Positions 1-6,030 of a stretch of 56,055 bases of DNA are shown here, in pieces (position 1 is the first letter of the stretch; each line of letters starts with the position of its first letter). The notes beneath the pieces were generated by a model. The model saw only the letters and a program-made list of their open reading frames with translations. It was not told where the DNA came from and did no database searches. The stretch is from Candidatus Phocaeicola excrementigallinarum. GTDB taxonomy: Bacteria > Bacteroidota > Bacteroidia > Bacteroidales > Bacteroidaceae. A program made the translations under genes and the position numbers. The DNA lies in the NCBI GenBank assembly GCA_019120125.1, contig DWVR01000029.1:1-56055 (forward strand). Direction: 5' to 3'.

Positions 1-306
1 CGTGTGGTCAGCGCAAGATTTACAGATATTGAATACCAAGCGGTAGAGAAACGCAGGAAAGATGCAGGCGTTTCCCTCAGTAGGTTTGTACATTCCGTAT
101 TGCTTACGGGGAAAGTTGTACAGCGTATCAGCAAGGCGGATGCAGACGTACTCCGTAAATTGGCAGGGGAAGCCAACAACATCAACCAGCTTGCCCATAA
201 AGCCAATGCCGGAGGATTCGCAGGAGTAGCAGCCGAACTGATGATGTTGAAGAAAAAGATAGTCCAAATCATAAAACAGTTGTCCGATGATTGGAAAAAT
301 AAGTAA
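1..306 (+). CDS. MobC/MobA-type relaxosome accessory protein (5' partial)
   Basis: This is a small mobilization protein expected to bind the transfer origin and help the relaxase nick it. The N-terminal ~40 residues read as a ribbon-helix-helix unit: a beta strand VVSARFT, then helices through the SLSRFVHSVLL stretch. A basic helical C-terminus with the ANNINQLAHKAN motif typical of plasmid MobC-type proteins follows. The reading frame is open to base 1, where a CGT codon precedes GTG at 4. The true start is therefore probably left of the window, and GTG at 4 is unlikely to be the start. Its last 20 bases overlap the start of the relaxase gene, so the two are translationally coupled. Confidence 0.85.
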   Translation, partial: RVVSARFTDIEYQAVEKRRKDAGVSLSRFVHSVLLTGKVVQRISKADADVLRKLAGEANNINQLAHKANAGGFAGVAAELMMLKKKIVQIIKQLSDDWKNK

Positions 307-1231
307 GGGAACTGGATTCAAAGGCTGTGTTAATTATGTATTGGGCAAGCCCGATGCAAGACTGCTGACAGCGGAAGGAGTATTGACGGACAGTATTCAA
401 ACCATTACGGACTGTTTTCAAACCCAGCGGATGATGAAGCCGAATATTCGTCAGCCTGTGGGACATATCTCACTCAGCTATGCGCCCGAGGATACTCCAA
501 GAATGACGGATGAGACGCTGGTAAGTCTGGCAAAGGAGTATATGAAGAAAATGGGAATCAGAGATACCCAGTATATCATTGCCCGGCACAACGACCAGAA
601 GCATCCACACGTTCACATCGTTTTCAACCGTGTGGATAACAACGGACGTACTATCAGCGACAGGAACGACTGTTATCGGAATATCAAGGTTTGCAAGGAA
701 CTGAAAGAAAAGTACGGACTTTATTTTGGTAAAGGCAAGGACAGGGTAAGAACACATCGTCTGAAAGGAAGCGATAAGACGAAGTACGAGATTTACCATG
801 CCGTCAAGAACTCGTTAGGCAAATCCAATAGCTGGAAACAATTCATTTCCGAATTATCCAAGCAGGGAATAAAAACGGAGTTCAAGTATAGGGGCAGGAG
901 CAATGTCATACAAGGCTTGTCCTTTATCAAAGACGGCATTACATTCAAGGCTTCGGATATTGACAGGAGTTTCAGCTATTCAAAATTAGACAGACAGCTG
1001 AAAGAAACCAACAGCCACTCCCAACGGAGTATCAGAATGGCAACCAACGGCAGCCACCAACCTGCAATGCAACATGAAAATACCTATAATTCAGGTAATG
1101 ATGTAGTGGAAAGCATTGCCGGAGCGTTTGGCGGACTGTTCAATCCTGCACCCAACTATGGTGACGAGAATGCGGAAGCAGCTTTTCAACGGAAGTTGAA
1201 AAAGAAGAAAAAGAGAAGAATCAACTGGTAA
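287..1231 (+). CDS. Relaxase / mobilization nuclease (MobA/VirD2 relaxase family)
   Basis: The product should nick one strand at oriT and pilot the DNA through a conjugation pore supplied by another element. The N-terminal ~120 residues contain the family hallmarks: an early tyrosine in GCVNYVLG (Tyr17, probable catalytic residue) and the metal-binding HPHVHIVFN motif around residues 106-114 (His-x-His-x-x-x-Asn). The C-terminal third is basic and ends in a Lys/Arg run. At 314 residues it is a compact relaxase of the kind found on Bacteroides mobilizable transposons. It lacks the helicase or primase domain seen in larger relaxases. It overlaps the upstream relaxosome gene by 20 bases and is followed by a membrane coiled-coil gene, making a three-gene mobilization cassette. 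I see no coupling protein or type IV secretion genes, so transfer would depend on a helper. Confidence 0.92.
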   Translation: MIGKISKGTGFKGCVNYVLGKPDARLLTAEGVLTDSIQTITDCFQTQRMMKPNIRQPVGHISLSYAPEDTPRMTDETLVSLAKEYMKKMGIRDTQYIIARHNDQKHPHVHIVFNRVDNNGRTISDRNDCYRNIKVCKELKEKYGLYFGKGKDRVRTHRLKGSDKTKYEIYHAVKNSLGKSNSWKQFISELSKQGIKTEFKYRGRSNVIQGLSFIKDGITFKASDIDRSFSYSKLDRQLKETNSHSQRSIRMATNGSHQPAMQHENTYNSGNDVVESIAGAFGGLFNPAPNYGDENAEAAFQRKLKKKKKRRINW

Positions 1232-1253
1232 TCACTCAAAAACAGACACGAAA

Positions 1254-1955
1254 ATGAAAGAAATGGAGAACAACGATTTCATCCACACGCTGGATGCGGT
1301 ATATAATCTCTGTTCCGAAATTAAGGAACGGATAGTTTCGGTTGAAATAACTGATGAAGAAGAAAGCAACGATGGAATTATCCTGCTTTCCGATAATCTG
1401 CAACGGCTTCAATCTGAAATAGCGGAAATGAAAGCCGGACTGTCTTCCGACAAGGATGGACGGGATAAACTTCGCGCTGCCATAAATTTGCGGTTGAAAG
1501 AAATCAATGAAGTGTATTCGGCATTGAGTACAACTAACGAAAGAATCTTTGCCGGGCAGGAACAAATCAGCAAGGAATTGCAACGGATTCAAAGTCTGAA
1601 GATTCAGAATGACCATACACACGTTATTGACTTCAAAACTTCCCGACCGTTTCTATGGCAGGTTGTCATGGCTATGATAATTTTGCTTCTTTTGGTCGGC
1701 AATGTCTATCAGTTCAAGCGGAACATGGATTTGTCTGACAATGACTTGAAGTACCGTCTTATAAAAATGTACGGTGGTGTTTCTGGCAATCAATTGGATA
1801 CGCTGGAAGTGGTATTCTATCGTGACAGGGATAAAACCGTCATTAGAAACATCCGTAATGAAGTGGAGGATTTTGAGTACCGCACACGAGTAAGGGCTGA
1901 AAAGTTGGAAAGAGCAAGACTGTTGCAGCAGGAAGCGGAAGAGTTAAAGCCATAA
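1254..1955 (+). CDS. Mobilization-cassette membrane protein with coiled coil
   Basis: I do not recognise a named family with certainty. The 233-residue product has an acidic, heptad-rich N-terminal region (about residues 1-130). A single strong membrane segment, WQVVMAMIILLLLVGNVY, lies near residues 137-155, and a charged, probably helical C-terminus ends in Glu/Lys-rich sequence. Such proteins commonly follow the relaxase in Bacteroides mobilizable elements, and a role at the membrane in transfer is inferred from that position alone. It starts 22 bases after the relaxase stop. An alternative in-frame ATG is at 1263. Confidence 0.7.
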   Translation: MKEMENNDFIHTLDAVYNLCSEIKERIVSVEITDEEESNDGIILLSDNLQRLQSEIAEMKAGLSSDKDGRDKLRAAINLRLKEINEVYSALSTTNERIFAGQEQISKELQRIQSLKIQNDHTHVIDFKTSRPFLWQVVMAMIILLLLVGNVYQFKRNMDLSDNDLKYRLIKMYGGVSGNQLDTLEVVFYRDRDKTVIRNIRNEVEDFEYRTRVRAEKLERARLLQQEAEELKP

Positions 1956-2308
1956 TTTCTTAGAAATATATTATAACGTGAGTTCGATATAACATATTCG
2001 ACTGTATATTAGTAACATAATGATAAAGTCATTAAATTATAGTGCCGAATTGTAACTGATTCTATATATGGAGGGAGTACGTATAACATGTAAATTGAAT
2101 AAATTCGTGCCCCCTCGCTGGAAAAGTTACAGATTATAACTATAGGACCTAAAAGAGTCGTATCAAACTATGTTTTGAGAGATGATACGACTCTTTTTTT
2201 GTCTTTAAGAATGTTCAAGTTTCAAATCAAGAGTTCATATAGGCTAAATTTGAGTTTGCAATCTCAGTAATCTTGGTTTAGCATCTTGCCTTTCCTATAA
2301 TTGTTTTT
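1956..2308. other. Intergenic region between mobilization cassette and defence-like operon
   Basis: This 353-base gap is AT-rich and has no convincing reading frame. Apart from the hairpin terminator at 2151-2200 I see no promoter, tRNA or clear transfer origin in it. It separates two converging transcription units. Confidence 0.6.
2151..2200. terminator. Bidirectional intrinsic terminator
   Basis: A 15-base perfect stem has its left arm at 2151-2165 (AAAAGAGTCGTATCA) and its right arm from 2183, with a 17-base loop and seven Ts on the right. The left arm begins with four As, so the hairpin also has a U tract when read on the minus strand. It can end both the mobilization transcript and the minus-strand operon ending at 2309. 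Confidence 0.85.
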
Positions 2309-3121
2309 CTAAGTATTCTCTAAGACCGCCAATGAGTAATCGTCATGAGCAATTAATCCTTTACGAATTAAAGCATTTAAGTGGCGATGAAAATTTGTTG
2401 AATGCCCAACGCAATTTAATAATTTCCCAAGTATATCACGTTCAAAATGGATGGAATGGATGTTTTTTGCCGCTCTGATATAATTACTATTTTTTGTACA
2501 ATAAGATTCTGCAATATTCAATTCTTGGGCGAACTCTTCATAATGGGCTATTTCATACATCATTAAAATATAATGTGCCAATGCATCACTCGCAACAAAT
2601 ACAACAGACTGTTTGCCAATATTAAATACGCCACTCTTAAAACCATCTTTAAGAGGTTCATCCTTGCAATTAATTAAATAAGGTGGTTTGTTAAAGTCAG
2701 CCAATGAAGTGAATGAATGTTGTAATTTATGTGTGATATAGTTGTAATGGAAAGCTACGCTATCACCAAAACTCATCCATTGGCACTCATTTTCCGATGT
2801 CTTCCATACGGCAACTATAGTGGCAAACGAACCCTCATTGTAAAACTTGTCTAGCAAAAGTCCTCCTAATTGTTTGGCATCTGTTTCGCATTCATTATAA
2901 AAAGGTTCCCAAATTTGTTCAATCCATATATCAAACTTTTCTACATTTTCTATTGGAATATCCGGCAGATGTGCAAGTAGGTACTGTGACCAACGCTCAG
3001 CAAATAAACCTCCTCCTCCAGCTCCATCTGAAATGGCAATTCGTTTTTCTTTTGCTAAAACTGCATCTTCGTTAATACAATTCTGTTCAAATTTTCTAAT
3101 GGATATACACTTGTTTTTCAT
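2309..3121 (-). CDS. PP2C-family Ser/Thr phosphatase
   Basis: The product should remove phosphates from Ser/Thr, presumably opposing the kinase encoded upstream in the same operon. The 270-residue protein is almost only a PP2C domain. The metal-binding acids are in place: NED (Glu18-Asp19), SDGAGGGG (Asp32), FGDS (Asp120), ASDA (Asp179) and HDDYS (Asp260-Asp261). The usual GGSTA strand is represented by EGSFAT. No membrane segment or signal peptide is visible, so it is cytosolic. It is the last gene of the operon, and its ATG overlaps the stop of the vWA/ADP-ribosyltransferase gene by 4 bases. A kinase, a PP2C and a vWA protein together match the TerY-P triad described from comparative genomics. 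That link is inference here. Confidence 0.88.
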   Translation of the reverse strand: MKNKCISIRKFEQNCINEDAVLAKEKRIAISDGAGGGGLFAERWSQYLLAHLPDIPIENVEKFDIWIEQIWEPFYNECETDAKQLGGLLLDKFYNEGSFATIVAVWKTSENECQWMSFGDSVAFHYNYITHKLQHSFTSLADFNKPPYLINCKDEPLKDGFKSGVFNIGKQSVVFVASDALAHYILMMYEIAHYEEFAQELNIAESYCTKNSNYIRAAKNIHSIHFERDILGKLLNCVGHSTNFHRHLNALIRKGLIAHDDYSLAVLENT

Positions 3122-4566
3122 TGATTTTGGTTAATGTTGGTTGGTGTTCCTATATCCATAAGTTTGATTAATGTGGTGGCATCCGCATTCACGCCCATTG
3201 CCACATGCCGTCCCTGACGATTATCGTTTAAATACTTCTCAATATCAGCATTGTAGCGTAAGGGTAACAGACTCGATATTTCAAAAAGAGTTTCTGCATA
3301 ACTATTACCATTGAGTTCTCGTTTATCTATTGGGCAAATTATTTCTTCGGAGGACTTGCTTGCGGTGAAATGGATATTGAACAAGATTACATTACCGTCA
3401 TTGGTGAACATGGATTTCAGCTCATTGGCATTCTGTAGAATAGTGTCTTTACTTGCACCATTAAACTCTCCGTCTGTGATATTAATGATAGTAGGAGGAT
3501 AGCAATCTTTTTCTTTATGTTGTTCCATCCATTGGTCAAGTAGTATTTTTGCGCGCTCGAAAGCTTTATGTAGATGCGTCCAATTACCATCGTGACGTGC
3601 TTCTACCCACTGAACTTTTTCTACTTCTTTCTCTACAGTTCCTTTTCGAGTCCTCTTTTCTTCTCGTATAGTGATTTTTTTATACGGATTGTCACGTAAC
3701 TCTTCTGGCGAAACGAAATCACGACCTTTCAAACTTCCGTTCCATCCGCTGTATGCCTCTGTTCCATATCCGATGACAGCAATGTCATAATAATAGCGTA
3801 CTTCGTTGGATTTAATACAACGTAACACCAATTCATTGATTTGTCTGTTTACGATACGAGAAGTTGCTTCTGCCATTGTCATTTCTTCTCCAAACAATAT
3901 TGTTTTTTTTTGCATGCTAACAGAATGGTCTACAAGGAAAATGAATGCAGTAGGCGTATTGCGAGTAATTTGTGCAGTATAAGCTGCTTTGCTTTGAAGT
4001 TGATTAGTCTTATTGGAAACAGGAATGCCGAAATTTCCGATGTTCTTAATGTATTGCAAAGGAATATGGTTCTTAATAAGTACCTCTGCTTGGTAGTACA
4101 TTTGTTCTTCTTCAGGTAAATCAAAATGTTTCTTCGCTTTTACGGCATTAAAATTTATATCCTTAAAATTGTCTATTTTGCCTCCTATTTTAGCTCTGTT
4201 TTTGGTAGCATTGCGGTCTGCATATAATGTTTCTTGCCAATAAATCACCTCCGGGTCTATTTCAAGAATGACAGGATTTGAAATACGTCCATCGTTCATA
4301 GCAGCATACATCATAGGATGCTGTGTGACGAAACTCACACGTACAAAATTCTGCAGCCCATCTCGTAAATCCAGAGTTTTGGATATTTGACTTCCACCTG
4401 TTTTTTCTATTTTGATACCTTTCGAATCACAATCTGCCCATGAGTATAGTCCACCATTTCTGATTATGGATTCTAAATTATCACGATCTGTAAAGTGGTA
4501 TAATTTCTTTATACCATGTTGTTCGAGTATAGCCTTATATTCTTGCCAGTTTGTTTTCTTTTCCAT
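3118..4566 (-). CDS. DarT-type ADP-ribosyltransferase fused to a vWA domain
   Basis: The N-terminal ~190 residues match the DarT/DUF4433 family, which attaches ADP-ribose to bases of single-stranded DNA. Visible marks are LYHFTDRDNLESII (residues 22-35, NAD-pocket histidine), the VSFVTQHPMMYAAM stretch (77-90) and the catalytic glutamate in YYQAEVLI (Glu161). The C-terminal half (from about residue 205) is a von Willebrand A domain with a complete metal-binding site: FLVDHSVSM (Asp213, Ser215, Ser217), the Thr330 of NWTHLH, and Asp365 in NITDGEF. Most DarT proteins are about 200 residues, so this 482-residue fusion is unusual. The next gene upstream encodes a NADAR-like protein 11 bases away, and the PP2C gene overlaps it by 4 bases. 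A NADAR partner points to the guanosine-modifying DarT1 branch rather than thymidine-modifying DarT2. The target is inferred, not shown. Confidence 0.85.
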   Translation of the reverse strand: MEKKTNWQEYKAILEQHGIKKLYHFTDRDNLESIIRNGGLYSWADCDSKGIKIEKTGGSQISKTLDLRDGLQNFVRVSFVTQHPMMYAAMNDGRISNPVILEIDPEVIYWQETLYADRNATKNRAKIGGKIDNFKDINFNAVKAKKHFDLPEEEQMYYQAEVLIKNHIPLQYIKNIGNFGIPVSNKTNQLQSKAAYTAQITRNTPTAFIFLVDHSVSMQKKTILFGEEMTMAEATSRIVNRQINELVLRCIKSNEVRYYYDIAVIGYGTEAYSGWNGSLKGRDFVSPEELRDNPYKKITIREEKRTRKGTVEKEVEKVQWVEARHDGNWTHLHKAFERAKILLDQWMEQHKEKDCYPPTIINITDGEFNGASKDTILQNANELKSMFTNDGNVILFNIHFTASKSSEEIICPIDKRELNGNSYAETLFEISSLLPLRYNADIEKYLNDNRQGRHVAMGVNADATTLIKLMDIGTPTNINQNQ

Positions 4567-4577
4567 ATTTATTTTTA

Positions 4578-5192
4578 TTAGTCAAACAATGAAAGTTGTA
4601 TCGTGGTGTTATCAGTTGGGGTGCAAATTCTGTTTGCCATATCATTATATGGATACAAACCTTCCACGTATGCCTTAATCAAAAAAGCATGCGAAAGAGG
4701 TTTACTTGCATCTTCCACATCACTATTCGTTTCATAATCGAGTAGTACAATTGTCTTTGTATAACTTGCTTCACTTAAACGCTTAATGATATTTTCAACT
4801 TTATGCTCCAACACCCAACGGTAAGTGGGGATATATATCAGCTTACGTGCTTCAATATACCCCAAAAGTTCTGTCCCCTCAACTCCCTTGCGATGTCCCA
4901 AGGGGATGCCGTATTTTCTGACTGTCCGTTTAATATTCTTCATTGTATCGTTGAAAAATAGGTTTGTATCCACATCAACGGTTTCAAACACTTTTAAACC
5001 TTGCCAAATGGCTTCCACACAAGAGGCTGTCCAACCTTCGCTAAAAGGTACAGGAATGTCATGGTGAGGATAAAATGGACTTAATTTCACTAGTCCATCT
5101 TTTGCCTGTGAAGTAACATCGGCGATGATTGCATCTGGATATTTCTCCAAAATACTTTCAGACTTCTTTCGTTTGGAGGCTATGATAATCAT
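4578..5192 (-). CDS. NADAR-like protein (DUF6939-type), putative ADP-ribose-removing antitoxin
   Basis: The 204-residue soluble protein begins MIIIASKRKK and most resembles DUF6939-type conserved proteins. Two blocks look like the NADAR (YbiA) fold: KLSPFYPH (residues 36-43), comparable to the FSNFYP motif, and SCVEAIWQGLKVFE (57-70), comparable to the S-x-E-H-x-x-Q-x-x-K helix. The usual His after Glu60 is Ala here. Conserved-looking LGHRKG (98-103) and YIPTYRWVL (120-128) follow. NADAR proteins are known to remove ADP-ribose from guanosine and serve as antitoxins to DarT1 toxins. The gene lies directly upstream of the DarT-like gene, 11 bases apart, as expected for such a pair. The assignment rests on motif similarity by eye and on context; a structure prediction would settle it. 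Confidence 0.6.
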   Translation of the reverse strand: MIIIASKRKKSESILEKYPDAIIADVTSQAKDGLVKLSPFYPHHDIPVPFSEGWTASCVEAIWQGLKVFETVDVDTNLFFNDTMKNIKRTVRKYGIPLGHRKGVEGTELLGYIEARKLIYIPTYRWVLEHKVENIIKRLSEASYTKTIVLLDYETNSDVEDASKPLSHAFLIKAYVEGLYPYNDMANRICTPTDNTTIQLSLFD

Positions 5193-5203
5193 TTTATTAT
5201 TAA

Positions 5204-6022
5204 TTATTTTTTCTTGTTTCCTAAAGCATATAATTTGTTGAACTCTAAAGAAAATCTAGTAGCTAACTGGTTGTCATTCTCAGTTATATTAATATGCTCG
5301 GCATTTCTTAACTCCGCATTGTCTGTCCAATTATAACTTCCACTAATAACTATCTGGTTATCAATAACGCAAAACTTTTCATGCATTATGCCACCTTGTT
5401 CGCTCCTAACTTTTACCGCATTCAAACCAGAAATGTCTATACCATGTTTCTTATTTATGCCATCGTTATTTATAACAACACGAACATCAACTCCTTGATT
5501 TTTCTTTTCTATTAACTTTTTATACAGGACATCATTTGTAAACCAAGCAACGGCAACAACTATAGATATTTGTGCCTTGTCTAAAGTTTGGAGTATATCA
5601 TTTTGTATTTTTTGAAAAACGGCAGTATTTTTTATAATAGGTGTTTTACAAATTCTCAAACCGGTAATTTTAAAAGACCCATCATTGTTTTCTATATTAT
5701 ATCCACAAGCGGAAATAATATCATTTATTTCTTCTGCACATTTTTCTTTCAAAGTAGCTTTTGAAATTACTTCTTCTATTAACGAGGAAAGACCTTCATT
5801 TCCATTCATCTTTTTTAATCTGTCCTCAGCGTATGTTTTTTTTGCTGTGGTTTGTCCTTCCTTAATTGGTGGAAGCCCATTGGCATATACATCTCGAAAA
5901 CTGCCATATTTATTAAAAATACTGATAAGTTCTCTTCCTGTAAAGTTTGCACCATGTTTTGTATGGCCAGTCATATATGGCGCTAATTGCTGTATTGCAT
6001 AGTCATCCAATTTCATAATCAT
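5204..6022 (-). CDS. Phospholipase-D-type nuclease with AbiJ-like N-terminal domain
   Basis: The C-terminal half (about residues 130-270) is a PLD-like domain with one HKD motif, MHEKFCVID (His214, Lys216, Asp221), followed by GSYNWT. Single-HKD enzymes of this sort act as dimers, usually as nucleases. The N-terminal ~120 residues (ANFTGRELISIFNKYG..., then YAEDRLKKMNG) look like the small domain at the start of AbiJ-type abortive-infection proteins. I place that match by eye only. There is no signal peptide, so it should act in the cytosol. It sits 8 bases after the kinase stop and 11 bases before the NADAR-like gene. A second ATG lies two codons in. Cleavage of modified or foreign nucleic acid is a reasonable but untested role. 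Confidence 0.82.
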   Translation of the reverse strand: MIMKLDDYAIQQLAPYMTGHTKHGANFTGRELISIFNKYGSFRDVYANGLPPIKEGQTTAKKTYAEDRLKKMNGNEGLSSLIEEVISKATLKEKCAEEINDIISACGYNIENNDGSFKITGLRICKTPIIKNTAVFQKIQNDILQTLDKAQISIVVAVAWFTNDVLYKKLIEKKNQGVDVRVVINNDGINKKHGIDISGLNAVKVRSEQGGIMHEKFCVIDNQIVISGSYNWTDNAELRNAEHINITENDNQLATRFSLEFNKLYALGNKKK

Positions 6023-6030
6023 TAGTTTTC

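Noticed and set aside
1956-2150. Transfer origin downstream of the mobilization genes
   Set aside because: No clear inverted repeat with a nick-like sequence was found; origins of such elements usually lie upstream of the first mobilization gene, which is outside the window.
4578-5192. Macro-domain DarG antitoxin
   Set aside because: No macro-domain motifs (such as a GDI/GAG-type ADP-ribose loop) are present; the visible motifs resemble NADAR instead.
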